A DNA stretch of 64,000 nt from Pseudomonas sp. WJP1 (GCF_028471945.1 NZ_CP110128.1:1538501-1602500); one strand, 5' to 3'. Positions 17,935 to 26,694 are shown, numbered from the stretch's first letter. A program made the numbers and translations. The notes: a model not told the origin generated them from the letters alone.

Positions 17935-17970
17935 GCACAAAGCCTTAGTCGACAAAGAGCTTACTGTAGC

Positions 17971-17999
17971 CGGACACCAGCCTTGCGACCAGATATTCT
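17971..17999 (+). promoter_or_regulatory. Candidate tusA promoter
   Basis: CGGACA (17971-17976), 17-base spacer, TATTCT (17994-17999). The -35 matches four of six bases, and the spacing is ideal. The tusA ATG is 34 bases downstream. Confidence 0.35.
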
Positions 18000-18032
18000 A
18001 GGCACCTCAACCCCCTGAACCGGAGTGATGCA

Positions 18033-18272
18033 ATGATCGACGCTGTAGCCCATGACGTAGAGCTCGACGCCAGTGGCCTCAATTGCCCGCTGCCGTTGCT
18101 CAAGGCCAAGATGGAACTCAACCGGATGGCCAGTGGCGCGGTGCTCAAGGTCATAGCCACCGATGCGGGTTCGCAGCGTGATTTCCGCACCTTTGCCCGT
18201 TTGGCCGGTCATACGCTGCTTCATGAAGAAGATGAGGCGGGCATTTACCGTTACTGGTTGAAAAAAGCCTGA
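18033..18272 (+). CDS. tusA: TusA-family sulfurtransferase (SirA-like)
   Basis: A 79-residue small cytoplasmic protein with the defining motif LDASGLNCPLPLLKAK; Cys18 in CPLP carries the persulfide. TusA relays sulfur for tRNA 2-thiouridine and other sulfur carriers. GGAGTGATGCA stands before ATG 18033. It is followed after 31 bases by perM on the same strand. Pseudomonas may have more than one TusA paralogue, so the tRNA-thiolation role is likely but not proven. Confidence 0.88.
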   Translation: MIDAVAHDVELDASGLNCPLPLLKAKMELNRMASGAVLKVIATDAGSQRDFRTFARLAGHTLLHEEDEAGIYRYWLKKA

Positions 18273-18303
18273 AACCTGCTGCGTTCGTTCCTAAGGAATA
18301 TTG

Positions 18304-19374
18304 ATGTTCAAAGTGTTGCGCGACTGGATTCAGCGCTACTTCTCCGATGAAGAAGCCGTGGTTCTGGCGGTCCTGTTGTTCCTGGCATTCACCGCCGTGC
18401 TGACCCTGGGCGGCATGCTTGCGCCGGTGCTGGCCGGGATGGTACTGGCCTATCTGATGCAAGGCCTGGTGGTGAGCCTGGAGCGAGTGCGCGTGCCGGG
18501 CGGGGTCGCGGTGGGGCTGGTCTTCGCCCTGTTCATGGGATTGCTGCTGGTGTTCATCGTGGTCGTGGTGCCGTTGCTCTGGCATCAACTGATCACTTTG
18601 TTCAACGAATTGCCCGGCATGCTCGCCAAGTGGCAGACGCTGTTGCTGCTGCTGCCGGAGCGCTATCCGCATCTGGTGTCCGACGAGCAGGTGCTGCGGG
18701 CCATTGAAGTGGCGCGGGGCGAGATCGGCAAGTTCGGCCAATGGGCGCTGACGTTTTCGCTGTCGAGCCTGCCGCTGCTGGTCAACATCATGATCTACCT
18801 GGTGCTGGTGCCGATCCTGGTGTTCTTCTTTCTCAAGGACCGGCAAATGATCGGCGAGTGGGTGCGCGGCTACCTGCCTCGTGAGCGGGCGCTGATCACC
18901 CGCGTCGCTCATGAGATGAACCGGCAGATAGCCAACTACATCCGTGGCAAGGTCATCGAGATTTTCATTTGCGGAGGGGTGACCTACATCGCCTTTGTCG
19001 TCCTGGAGCTCAACTATGCGGCACTGCTGGCGTTGCTGGTGGGTATCTCGGTGGTCGTGCCCTACGTCGGGGCGGTGGTGGTGACCGTGCCGGTATTCCT
19101 GATTGCGCTGTTCCAGTGGGGCTGGAGCGATCAGTTCATCTATCTGATGGCGGTCTACGGGATTATCCAGACGCTGGACGGCAACGTGCTGGTGCCACTG
19201 CTGTTCTCGGAAGCCGTGAACCTGCATCCGGTGGCGATCATCTGCGCGGTGTTGCTGTTTGGCGGGCTGTGGGGCTTCTGGGGGGTGTTCTTTGCGATTC
19301 CCCTGGCGACGCTGTTCAAGGCCGTGCTGGATGCGTGGCCGCGCAAGGAGCCGATCGTGGCGCCGTTGCTTTAA
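18304..19374 (+). CDS. perM: AI-2E transporter family permease, PerM-like
   Basis: The 356-residue protein has about eight membrane helices and family landmarks FFFLKDRQMIGEWVRGYLP near the middle and YGIIQTLDGNVLVPLLFSEAVNLHP near the C-terminus. The family is named for AI-2 export, but most members have no established substrate. ATG 18304 is preferred over TTG 18301. Position next to bepA, bcp and gcvR matches PerM of E. coli and PA1007 of P. aeruginosa. Confidence 0.85.
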   Translation: MFKVLRDWIQRYFSDEEAVVLAVLLFLAFTAVLTLGGMLAPVLAGMVLAYLMQGLVVSLERVRVPGGVAVGLVFALFMGLLLVFIVVVVPLLWHQLITLFNELPGMLAKWQTLLLLLPERYPHLVSDEQVLRAIEVARGEIGKFGQWALTFSLSSLPLLVNIMIYLVLVPILVFFFLKDRQMIGEWVRGYLPRERALITRVAHEMNRQIANYIRGKVIEIFICGGVTYIAFVVLELNYAALLALLVGISVVVPYVGAVVVTVPVFLIALFQWGWSDQFIYLMAVYGIIQTLDGNVLVPLLFSEAVNLHPVAIICAVLLFGGLWGFWGVFFAIPLATLFKAVLDAWPRKEPIVAPLL

Positions 19375-19411
19375 TCGCCATTGCTGGGTTGTGCGGTGAG
19401 TTACAAGGCCT

Positions 19412-19494
19412 CATCGCGAGCAGGCTCACTCCTACAGTTGACCGAGTTGTCCGAACGGACGCGGTCTATTGTAGGAGTGAGCCTGCTCGCGATG
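19412..19494. repeat. REP-type inverted pair
   Basis: Exact 25-base arms at 19412-19436 and 19470-19494 with the same core as the pair at 1164-1230 (GCGAGCAGGCTC, then ACTCCTACA). It lies between the convergent ends of perM and bcp. Confidence 0.85.
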
Positions 19495-19519
19495 GCGTCC
19501 GAATAGACACCCAATAAAG

Positions 19520-19993
19520 TCAGGCCTTGTTCAAAGCCTGAGCCGCCGCCAAAACCGCATCCACATGCCCCGGCACCTTCACACCACGCCATTCCTGGCG
19601 CAACACCCCGTCCTTGTCGATGAGAAAGGTGCTGCGATCCACGCCCATGTATTCCTTGCCATAGAGCTTTTTCAGCTTGATCACATCAAACAGCTGGCAG
19701 AGCGCTTCTTCCTTGTCGCTGATCAGCTCGAAGGTGAAGGCCTGCTTGGCCTTGAAGTTCTCGTGGGACTTCAGGCTGTCGCGGGACACGCCAAACACTT
19801 CGGTGTTGGCGGCCTTGAAGGCGTCCAGTTGGTCGCGAAAGCCCTGGCCTTGGGTGGTGCAGCCCGGCGTGCTGTCCTTGGGGTAGAAGTAGATCACTAC
19901 CTGCTTGCCCTTGAGGTCCGCCAGGCGCACGGTTTGCCCACTGGTGGCGGGTGCTTCGAAGTCGGCAACCGGTTGGTCGAGTGCAACGGCCAT
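19520..19993 (-). CDS. bcp: Thiol peroxidase Bcp (peroxiredoxin Q family)
   Basis: The 157-residue thioredoxin-fold protein reduces hydrogen and organic peroxides. The peroxidatic cysteine is Cys45 in STPGCTTQ, and the conserved YFYPKD precedes it. The resolving cysteine that E. coli Bcp has five residues later is absent here (glycine-glutamine instead); the only other cysteine is Cys99, so resolution may use that or an external thiol. It lies 11 bases after gcvR on the same strand. Confidence 0.92.
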   Translation of the reverse strand: MAVALDQPVADFEAPATSGQTVRLADLKGKQVVIYFYPKDSTPGCTTQGQGFRDQLDAFKAANTEVFGVSRDSLKSHENFKAKQAFTFELISDKEEALCQLFDVIKLKKLYGKEYMGVDRSTFLIDKDGVLRQEWRGVKVPGHVDAVLAAAQALNKA

Positions 19994-20004
19994 GAAATGC
20001 TTCC

Positions 20005-20565
20005 TTACATTGGGTTCTGTGGGCGCCACGGTTCGATCAGGGCATCGAGGTTCAGCGCGTCGGCGAAGTCCAGGAACTGATCGCGCAACCAGCTGATCTG
20101 CACACCGGCCGGCAAGGTCACGGTAAACGTGGCATTGAGCATGGTGCCGCCGGTCTGCGGGGCCTGATAGGTGTCGCAAGTCAGGTTTTCCAGTTCGACA
20201 TTGTGGTCCATGAAGAACTGGCACAGCTCGTTGATGATGTCCGAGCGGTAGGCAGAGCTGACATACGCCACGTAGGGCAGGGCCTGGGGACGGTTCTCCA
20301 GGGCGGCGCTGCGCACCACGTTGACGGTGAAGGCATGCCGTTTCGCCAGGGTGGGCAGGCTGCCCTCCAGGCGAGCCAGGGCGTCCCAGCTGCCGGAGAT
20401 TTCGAGGACCAGCGCACTGCACTCGCCATGACGCGTCAGGCGGGAGGTGACCACGGCGCAGCGATTTTCATGGCTGGCGCGGCACAGCACGTTAGTCAGC
20501 TCCATGGGGTTGGCGCCGAGGGCACTGATGACAAGGAATTGTTCGCGAACTGTGGGGGTGGACAT
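20005..20565 (-). CDS. gcvR: Glycine cleavage system regulator GcvR family, two ACT domains
   Basis: A 186-residue protein with two ACT folds, about 8-85 (FLVISALGANPMELTNVLCRA) and about 95-175 (YVAYVSSAYRSDIINELCQFF). GcvR proteins sense glycine and antagonise GcvA at gcv promoters in enteric bacteria; Pseudomonas members are annotated the same way by synteny. The gene is upstream of bcp and divergent from dapA, the order seen in E. coli (dapA-gcvR-bcp). Confidence 0.87.
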   Translation of the reverse strand: MSTPTVREQFLVISALGANPMELTNVLCRASHENRCAVVTSRLTRHGECSALVLEISGSWDALARLEGSLPTLAKRHAFTVNVVRSAALENRPQALPYVAYVSSAYRSDIINELCQFFMDHNVELENLTCDTYQAPQTGGTMLNATFTVTLPAGVQISWLRDQFLDFADALNLDALIEPWRPQNPM

Positions 20566-20895
20566 GCAGCATTCCTAAAGCGATGAGCGGTCGGTACTTC
20601 TATCGGCTGGTTTTGCCGGGAACGAACCTGCGCATGCGAATCAACAAAACCCCGGGCGCAAGGTCGCAACGTGGCTCCAGAGCGGCAGGAGCGGGGGTGG
20701 CAACCCTGGATCGGGGGCTTGAGATGTCGAAAATGGAGGCGCGAACCCGAAATACGAGCTTAGCAGTATCGATCAAAGTCTGAAGGGTAGCGAAAAGCGG
20801 CGCCAAGGGGAATGGCGGCAGCGCAGTACTTCGCTTGTGCAAGCATCTTGGCGCCAGTACCATTACGGCTCTCTTTTTCCGGCAGGAGCGGTTGC
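20566..20895. promoter_or_regulatory. gcvR-dapA divergent intergenic region (330 bp)
   Basis: No gene is supported; a 66-codon frame at 20583-20783 has no ribosome-binding site and poor composition. A possible dapA promoter is TTGTGC (20835-20840), 17 bases, TACCAT (20858-20863), 32 bases before the dapA ATG. Nothing else stands out. Confidence 0.45.
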
Positions 20896-21774
20896 ATGAT
20901 TGCGGGCAGTATGGTGGCACTGGTCACACCCATGGATGCACAAGGTCGTCTCGACTGGGACAGCCTGAGCAAACTGGTGGACTTTCACCTGCAAAACGGC
21001 ACCCACGCCATCGTGGCGGTCGGCACCACAGGTGAATCGGCCACCCTTGATGTGAGCGAACACATCGAAGTGATACGTCGCGTAGTCAAGCAGGTGAACG
21101 GTCGCATTCCGGTCATCGCCGGCACCGGCGCCAACTCGACCCGCGAGGCGATCGAGCTGACCACCAATGCGAAGACCGCGGGCGCCGATGCTTGCCTGCT
21201 GGTCACGCCGTACTACAACAAGCCGACCCAGGAAGGCCTGTACCAGCACTTCAAGGCGATCGCCGAAGCCGTCGACATCCCGCAGATCCTCTACAACGTG
21301 CCAGGCCGCACCGCCTGCGACATGCTGGCCGAGACCGTGATCCGCCTGTCGACCGTCAAGAACATCATCGGTATCAAGGAAGCCACCGGCGACCTGCAGC
21401 GCGCCAAAGCAATCATCGACGGTGTCGACAGCAACTTCCTGGTGATCTCCGGTGACGACGCCACCGCTGTCGAACTGATCCTGCTGGGTGGCAAGGGCAA
21501 CATTTCGGTGACCGCCAACGTTGCCCCGCGTGACATGGCCGACCTGTGCATTGCCGCGCTGAACGGCGAAGCCGAGAAGGCGCGCGCCATTCACCAGAAG
21601 CTGATGCCACTCAATAAAACCCTGTTTATCGAGTCCAATCCAATTCCCGTGAAATGGGCGCTGCATGAGATGGGCCTGATGCCGGACGGTATCCGTCTGC
21701 CGCTCACCTGGCTCAGCGCTGAATGTCACGAACCGCTGCGGCAGGCCATGCGCCAGTCCGGCGTCCTGGTTTAA
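20896..21774 (+). CDS. dapA: 4-hydroxy-tetrahydrodipicolinate synthase
   Basis: Condenses pyruvate with aspartate semialdehyde, the first committed step to lysine and meso-diaminopimelate. The 292-residue barrel enzyme has GTTGESATL at the substrate site, catalytic Tyr133 in ILYNVPGRT, and Schiff-base Lys161 in IIGIKEATGD. ATG 20896 has GGAG eight bases upstream and gives the standard N-terminus MIAGSMVALVTP. First gene of dapA-bamC-MBL-purC, with 17 bases to bamC. Confidence 0.98.
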   Translation: MIAGSMVALVTPMDAQGRLDWDSLSKLVDFHLQNGTHAIVAVGTTGESATLDVSEHIEVIRRVVKQVNGRIPVIAGTGANSTREAIELTTNAKTAGADACLLVTPYYNKPTQEGLYQHFKAIAEAVDIPQILYNVPGRTACDMLAETVIRLSTVKNIIGIKEATGDLQRAKAIIDGVDSNFLVISGDDATAVELILLGGKGNISVTANVAPRDMADLCIAALNGEAEKARAIHQKLMPLNKTLFIESNPIPVKWALHEMGLMPDGIRLPLTWLSAECHEPLRQAMRQSGVLV

Positions 21775-21791
21775 TTGAGGAAGTACAACGC

Positions 21792-22907
21792 ATGAAGCGA
21801 ATGGCCGGACTTTCCGCACTTGCCTTGATCATCTCCAGCACCAGTGGCTGTGGATGGGTCTGGGGCCCGGAAGGTTATTTCCGTGACCGTGGTAGCGATT
21901 ACCTGGAAGCGCAACAGACTGCACCCATGCAATTGCCGCCGGATGTCACCACCGCCAAGCGCCTGGATCCGCTCTTGCCGATTCCGCGCAACGTCGCCGA
22001 TGACACCGCCAAGGGCGAATACATCGTGCCTCGTCCGCAGCCGTTGTCGGCCGCAGCCGATGCCAGTGCCTACTCCCTGCAGAAGAGCGGCGATTCGCGC
22101 TCGATCCTGGCGCAGAACCCGGCGGCTGAAGTCTGGCCCGTGGCCGTGCAGTTCTTCCAGGACAACGGTTTCCGCCTGGACGAGCAGCGCCCGCAAACCG
22201 GTGAATTCACCACCACCTGGCAGCGTTCCGACGAATTGTCCGCTGCCATGGCCAAGCGCCTGAGCGCAGCCGGCGTCAGCACCGACAGCGAAACCCGCGT
22301 GCGGGTGCGCATCGAGCCGGGCGTACAGCGCAACACCAGTGAAGTCTACGTGGTCAGCGCCGAGCGTCCTGCCGGCAGCACGGCCGACGTCGCCTTCACC
22401 AATCGCTCGGTCAACACCGGCCTGGACGCGGCACTGGTCGACGACATGCTGGCGAGCATGAGCCGCATTTCCGAGAAGGGCGGTTCGGTGTCCATGCTGG
22501 CTTCTCGCGATTTCGACGCGCCAAGCCGCGTCAGCCTCAGCGAAGACGGCAGCGGCAACCCGGTGCTGAACGTCGGTACCGACCTGGATCGTGCCTGGTC
22601 GAGCGTCGGTCGCGCGCTGGAGCAGGGCGAATGGCGCGTTGAAGACATCAACCGCAGCCTGGGCCTGTACTACATCAACCTCGCTGAAAAAGCCGAGAAG
22701 AAGGACGACAAGCCAGGGTTCTTCAGCAGCCTGTTCGGCAGTGCGCCGAGCAAGGAAGAAGTCGAGTCCCGCGCCGAGCGCTATCAGGTTCGCCTGAGCA
22801 AGGTGGGCGACAACGTCCAGGTCACCGTGGAGAAGAACATCAACACCGTGGCGCCGGCTGACGTGGCGCGCAAAGTGTTGAGCGTGATTCAGGACAACCT
22901 GGGCTGA
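21792..22907 (+). CDS. bamC: Outer-membrane assembly lipoprotein BamC
   Basis: The 371-residue lipoprotein has a type II signal peptide with lipobox SSTSGC, a disordered segment that contacts BamD, and two helix-grip domains (about 100-215 and 235-370; VWPVAVQFFQDNGF marks the first). BamC is part of the BAM complex that folds outer-membrane beta-barrels. GAGGAAGTACAACGC stands before ATG 21792. It is encoded after dapA, the conserved order formerly called dapA-nlpB. Confidence 0.94.
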   Translation: MKRMAGLSALALIISSTSGCGWVWGPEGYFRDRGSDYLEAQQTAPMQLPPDVTTAKRLDPLLPIPRNVADDTAKGEYIVPRPQPLSAAADASAYSLQKSGDSRSILAQNPAAEVWPVAVQFFQDNGFRLDEQRPQTGEFTTTWQRSDELSAAMAKRLSAAGVSTDSETRVRVRIEPGVQRNTSEVYVVSAERPAGSTADVAFTNRSVNTGLDAALVDDMLASMSRISEKGGSVSMLASRDFDAPSRVSLSEDGSGNPVLNVGTDLDRAWSSVGRALEQGEWRVEDINRSLGLYYINLAEKAEKKDDKPGFFSSLFGSAPSKEEVESRAERYQVRLSKVGDNVQVTVEKNINTVAPADVARKVLSVIQDNLG

Positions 22908-22911
22908 TCAA

Positions 22912-23670
22912 ATGCGTTTTGCCGTTCTCGGCAGCGGTAGCCAAGGGAATGGCACGCTGATAGCCAGCGCTGATACGTATGTGCTGGTGGATTGTGGTTT
23001 CTCCCTGCGGGAAACCGAAAAACGCTTGCTGCGCCTGGGTGTAGACCCTGCGCAGCTGAGCGCGATACTCGTGACCCACGAACATGCCGACCACGTGCAT
23101 GGCGTGGGTTTGCTGTCTCGGCGTTACAATCTGCCCGTCTACCTCAGTCGCGGGACCCTGCGCGGGATGCGCAAACCGGTCGAGCCCGCGGGCTTCCTGG
23201 CCGGTGGCGAACAACTGCAGATCGGTGACTTGAGCATTGGTGTCATTGCCGTGGCCCACGATGCGCAGGAGCCGACGCAATACGTTTTCAGTGACGGTGA
23301 GCGGCGCTTCGGCCTGCTGACCGACCTGGGTTCGTATTGCGACAAGGTGCTGGACGGCTATCGCGACCTCGATGCATTGATGATCGAGGCCAACCATTGC
23401 CGGGACATGCTGGCTCGCGGTCATTACCCGTACTTTCTCAAGCAGCGGGTGGGCGGTGAGCTGGGACATTTGAACAACCATCAGGCGGCATTCCTGGTGT
23501 CCGAGTTGGGCTGGAAAGACCTGCAACACCTGGTCCTGGCCCATCTGAGCAGCAAGAACAACCTGCCGCGGCTGGCCCGGCAATGTTTTGTCGACACCCT
23601 CGGGTGCGACCCGGACTGGCTGCAACTGGCCGATCAAGATTCAGGGCTCGACTGGCGACACATCGCCTAG
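22912..23670 (+). CDS. MBL-fold metallo-hydrolase (YycJ-like)
   Basis: A 252-residue metallo-beta-lactamase-fold protein with the metal motif HEHADHVHG (about residues 50-58), an aspartate ligand in LLTDLGSYCD, the EANHC segment and late LAHLSSKNN. It starts with FAVLGSGSQGNGTLI, typical of YycJ/WalJ-type hydrolases, some of which act on nucleic acids. Substrate unknown. It starts four bases after bamC and precedes purC, so it is part of the operon; the same gene is present at this place in P. aeruginosa. Confidence 0.88.
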   Translation: MRFAVLGSGSQGNGTLIASADTYVLVDCGFSLRETEKRLLRLGVDPAQLSAILVTHEHADHVHGVGLLSRRYNLPVYLSRGTLRGMRKPVEPAGFLAGGEQLQIGDLSIGVIAVAHDAQEPTQYVFSDGERRFGLLTDLGSYCDKVLDGYRDLDALMIEANHCRDMLARGHYPYFLKQRVGGELGHLNNHQAAFLVSELGWKDLQHLVLAHLSSKNNLPRLARQCFVDTLGCDPDWLQLADQDSGLDWRHIA

Positions 23671-23698
23671 CCCACCTACTTAGCAAGCGGAGCCCATC

Positions 23699-24412
23699 AT
23701 GGAAAAACGTGAAGAACTGTACCGCGGCAAAGCCAAATCGGTTTACAAGACCGACGACGCCAACCGCTTGATCCTGCTGTTTCGCAACGACACTTCGGCG
23801 TTCGACGGCAAGCGCATCGAACAGCTCGACCGCAAAGGCATGGTGAACAACAAGTTCAATGCCTTCATCATGCAGAAACTCGAAGCCGCCGGCGTGCCGA
23901 CCCAGTTCGACAAACTGCTGGGCGACAACGAATGCCTGGTGAAGAAGCTCGACATGATCCCGGTCGAGTGCGTCGTGCGTAACTACGCCGCCGGCAGCCT
24001 GGTCAAGCGCCTGGGTGTTGAAGAAGGCTTGAAGCTCAACCCTTACACCTTCGAACTGTTCCTGAAGGACGACGCCAAGGGCGACCCGTTCATCAATGAA
24101 TCCCACGTCGTGGCGTTCGGTTGGGGCACTGCCGAGCAACTGGCGCGCATGAAAGAGCTGTCGCTCAAGGTCAACGAAGTCCTGAGCAAACTGTTCGACG
24201 ACGCCGGCCTGCTGCTGGTCGACTTCAAACTGGAATTCGGCGTGTTCCACGACGGCTCCATCGTCCTGGGCGACGAATTCAGCCCGGACGGCTGCCGCCT
24301 GTGGGACAAGGCCACCAAGAAGAAAATGGACAAGGACCGCTTCCGCCAGGGCCTCGGTGACGTCATCGAAGCCTACGAAGAAGTCGCCAATCGTCTGGGT
24401 GTACCGCTTTAA
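23699..24412 (+). CDS. purC: Phosphoribosylaminoimidazole-succinocarboxamide synthase
   Basis: Joins CAIR and aspartate with ATP in purine biosynthesis. The 237-residue SAICAR synthetase shows [13 protein letters not shown] at the nucleotide loop, [28 protein letters not shown] and [10 protein letters not shown], all canonical. AAGCGGAGCC precedes ATG 23699. Last gene of the dapA operon before the tRNA-Ser gene. Confidence 0.98.
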   Translation: MEKREELYRGKAKSVYKTDDANRLILLFRNDTSAFDGKRIEQLDRKGMVNNKFNAFIMQKLEAAGVPTQFDKLLGDNECLVKKLDMIPVECVVRNYAAGSLVKRLGVEEGLKLNPYTFELFLKDDAKGDPFINESHVVAFGWGTAEQLARMKELSLKVNEVLSKLFDDAGLLLVDFKLEFGVFHDGSIVLGDEFSPDGCRLWDKATKKKMDKDRFRQGLGDVIEAYEEVANRLGVPL

Positions 24413-24458
24413 TCGACGCAAGCATCTGATAGCACAGAAAAAATTTGCGAAAGAGGGT

Positions 24459-24486
24459 TTGCTTTCGGCAAAAGTGTTGTTATGAT
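24459..24486 (+). promoter_or_regulatory. Promoter of tRNA-Ser
   Basis: TTGCTT (24459-24464), 16-base spacer, TATGAT (24481-24486), with GC-rich GCGCGCC immediately after, as in stringently controlled stable-RNA promoters. The tRNA begins 11 bases downstream. Confidence 0.6.
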
Positions 24487-24496
24487 GCGCGCCGTT

Positions 24497-24586
24497 GGAG
24501 AGATGCCAGAGTGGCCGAATGGGACGGATTCGAAATCCGTTGTACCTTCACCGGTACCTAGGGTTCGAATCCCTATCTCTCCGCCA
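24497..24586 (+). tRNA. tRNA-Ser (anticodon CGA), CCA encoded
   Basis: A 90-base class II tRNA. The acceptor stem GGAGAGA (24497-24503) pairs with TCTCTCC (24576-24582), discriminator G, then CCA (24584-24586). The anticodon stem ACGGA/TCCGT encloses TT-CGA-AA, placing anticodon CGA at 24531-24533, which reads UCG serine codons. A long variable arm and the T-loop GGTTCGAATCC are present. P. aeruginosa also carries a tRNA-Ser after purC. Confidence 0.97.
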
Positions 24587-24594
24587 TTACATAG

Positions 24595-24630
24595 AAAAAG
24601 CCCCGTAGCTGAAAAGTTACGGGGCTTTTT
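24595..24630 (+). terminator. Rho-independent terminator after tRNA-Ser
   Basis: AAAAAGCCCCGTAGCT (24595-24610), loop GAAA, AGTTACGGGGCTTTTT (24615-24630) and more T residues. Strong stem-loop; usable in both directions. Confidence 0.92.
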
Positions 24631-24683
24631 TGTTTGTGCAAAAAACTTTCAGGGTTTTAATCGCGCGGGATACGTCGGGCCAA

Positions 24684-24896
24684 TCAATTACCCATGGTGG
24701 CGTGGGTAATGATTTCGTTTTCGACCAGCAGGTTGATTCGAGCAGGGTTGTAATCCTTGGTCATGATGAATCCGTTGCCCCTCGGGCGTACTGCCAGGCC
24801 GGTCTTGTTGGCGAGTTCTGCGCGTAGCTCCTCGTTGTATTGGCGGCCGATGTACTGATTGGCGGTTTCCAGGTGTTGTTTCAGATCGGTAGTCAT
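24684..24896 (-). CDS. Peptidase inhibitor I78 family protein
   Basis: A 70-residue protein without a signal peptide. The second half has the I78-type segment RPRGNGFIMTKDYNPARINL with the D-Y-x-P-x-R-I/L-N core, then LLVENEIITHATMGN. I78 proteins are related to elastase inhibitors, but most small bacterial members are unstudied. ATG 24896 has AAGGAAG upstream; longer in-frame starts pass through the leader hairpins. It stands alone, divergent from the LysR gene. Confidence 0.75.
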   Translation of the reverse strand: MTTDLKQHLETANQYIGRQYNEELRAELANKTGLAVRPRGNGFIMTKDYNPARINLLVENEIITHATMGN

Positions 24897-24938
24897 GTAT
24901 TGCTTCCTTGCGATATTTGAATTGAGCGGAAGTGCTCC

Positions 24939-24959
24939 CGTCATCCGGCTTGGATGACG
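24939..24959. promoter_or_regulatory. Perfect inverted repeat upstream of the I78 gene
   Basis: CGTCATCC and GGATGACG flank a five-base centre, 43 bases before the I78 start codon. A second inverted repeat GCCTCC/GGAGGC spans 25019-25042. They could be leader hairpins or operator sites in the I78-LysR divergent region; nothing ties them to a regulator. Confidence 0.5.
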
Positions 24960-25171
24960 CAGGAAATACTGGATTAATTGCGCTGCTTTATCATCCGTTG
25001 GACTGTGTCGCGATGTTTGCCTCCTCCTTCGACAGGGGAGGCTAAGTAGGGCCCAACGCTTGCGCCTGTTGGCATTAACCACAAATCCCTCGAGGCATTC
25101 GTTCAGTCGCGTAGACGCCGATTGTTACAACTCCCTAAACTGTCGCTTGTTTTTGAGTGCGGGGTCAGTGG

Positions 25172-26098
25172 ATGAATCGCAACGAGCTACGCAAGGCCGA
25201 CATCAACCTGATGGTGGTGTTTGAAGCGCTGATGCTGGAGCGCAACGTCACCAAGGTGGCGAAGAAGCTGTTTCTCGGTCAGCCGACCATCAGTTCGGCG
25301 CTCAACCGCTTGCGTACCATGTTCAACGATCCGTTGTTCATACGTGTCGGCCATCGCATGGAGCCGACGGCGCGGGCTGAAGAGATCTTTCGGCACTTGT
25401 CGCCGGCGCTGGATTCGTTGTCGGTGGCGTTGAGCCTGACCCATGAGTTCGACCCGGCCAGCAGCACCATGACCTTTCGCATCGGGATGTCCGACGATGT
25501 CGAGTTCGGCCTGCTTCCGCCGTTGCTACGGGCGTTGCGCCAGGAAGCGCCGAAGGTGGTGTTCGTGGTGCAGAATGTCGATTACTGGCGCATTCCCGAC
25601 TTGCTGGCCTCTGGCGACATAACGGTCGGCGTCAGCCAGACCCGTGGCCTGCCAGCCAACGCCAAGCGCAAGTTGTTGCGGCACATTCGTCCTTGCGTGT
25701 TGCGTGCCGATGCCAGCGATACACCGCTGACGGTCGATGAGTACTGTTCGCGCCCCCATGTGTTGGTGTCCCATATTGCCAACGTCAGTGGTTTTGCTGA
25801 CGACTGGCTGGCAGCGATCGGCCGCACGCGCCAGGTGGTGCTCTCGGTGCCGCAATACAGTTCGTTGCCGGCCTTGATCGCCGGGACCGACCTGATTGCC
25901 AGCCTGCCGGATTACGCCGCAGAGGCCATGGCGGCGTCCGGTCAGTTGTTCAAGGAGCCGTTTCCGTTTCGGACACCGACCCTCGAGTTGTCCATGGTCT
26001 GGCTCAGCCATGTCGACAGTGACCCTGCGGAGCGCTGGTTGCGCTCACGCCTTGAAGCCTTCATGGGGGAGCGCAATCTGTTGTCGCTGCCCCAGTGA
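25172..26098 (+). CDS. LysR-family transcriptional regulator (linked to hpaF)
   Basis: The 308-residue protein has a winged helix-turn-helix (about 10-68; NVTKVAKKLFLGQPTISSAL and LRTMFNDPLFIRVGHRMEPT) and a periplasmic-binding-like effector domain (about 95-300). ATG 25172 gives MNRNELRKADINLM, a common start in this LysR subgroup. The hpaF-like isomerase follows 57 bases later on the same strand, which hints at control of aromatic acid metabolism, though no other aromatic genes are near. Confidence 0.88.
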   Translation: MNRNELRKADINLMVVFEALMLERNVTKVAKKLFLGQPTISSALNRLRTMFNDPLFIRVGHRMEPTARAEEIFRHLSPALDSLSVALSLTHEFDPASSTMTFRIGMSDDVEFGLLPPLLRALRQEAPKVVFVVQNVDYWRIPDLLASGDITVGVSQTRGLPANAKRKLLRHIRPCVLRADASDTPLTVDEYCSRPHVLVSHIANVSGFADDWLAAIGRTRQVVLSVPQYSSLPALIAGTDLIASLPDYAAEAMAASGQLFKEPFPFRTPTLELSMVWLSHVDSDPAERWLRSRLEAFMGERNLLSLPQ

Positions 26099-26155
26099 AC
26101 AAGGCAGCGCTGTGCTATATGTAAGAGCTTTACGTCGACCTACAGGAGTTATGCC

Positions 26156-26521
26156 ATGCCTCACCTGCACCTGGAATACACCGCCAACCTGCCTGCCCTG
26201 AATGCCGATGTGGCGTTGATGCGCCTGAACAATACGCTGGTGGGGTCCGGTCAGTTCGGTGCCGAATTGGACATCAAGAGTCGCGCGGTGAAGATCGAGA
26301 CGTTCAAGGTCGGCACGGCATTGGCCGAGCGGGCGTTCGTGCATGTGAAACTGGCGGTGCTGAGCGGTCGCTCCGCGGAAATAAAGAAGCAGCTGTCGGA
26401 AAGCCTGCTGGCTGTGGTCAAGGATCTATGCCAGTGGCCGGCGGGGCTGGAAGTGCAGTTGTGCGTGGAAATTCTCGACATCGATCGGGAATCCTATGCC
26501 AAGGTCACCGTCGGCACCTGA
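26156..26521 (+). CDS. hpaF: 5-carboxymethyl-2-hydroxymuconate delta-isomerase
   Basis: The 121-residue tautomerase-superfamily protein begins MPHLHLEYTANL, so the catalytic Pro1 is exposed after Met removal. Length and the FKVGTALAERAFVHVKLAVLSGRS segment fit CHMI, which isomerises the ring-cleavage product of homoprotocatechuate. No other hpa genes are in the window, so it may serve another tautomerisation. GGAGTT precedes ATG 26156. Confidence 0.85.
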   Translation: MPHLHLEYTANLPALNADVALMRLNNTLVGSGQFGAELDIKSRAVKIETFKVGTALAERAFVHVKLAVLSGRSAEIKKQLSESLLAVVKDLCQWPAGLEVQLCVEILDIDRESYAKVTVGT

Positions 26522-26556
26522 CTTTCAGGCCGTATTCGCTTCGATGCAGGCCTCGA

Positions 26557-26576
26557 TCACTTGCTCGCACAAGTGA
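26557..26576. terminator. Hairpin after hpaF, weak terminator candidate
   Basis: TCACTTG and CAAGTGA pair across CTCGCA. No T-tract follows, so rho-independent termination is uncertain. Confidence 0.3.
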
Positions 26577-26694
26577 CAAGGTTGCCCCTATAAGACGCTC
26601 TTGTGTCCTTCAGCCTTCAATCGTGCTGAACAAGAGCTGAACCATTCTCAAATAGGTAGAAAGTTTCATCGAGTGTAAGACTGGCAACTAATCG

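Noticed and set aside
20583..20783. 66-codon open frame between gcvR and dapA
   Set aside because: No ribosome-binding site, composition unlike the neighbouring genes, and it sits in an obvious divergent promoter region.
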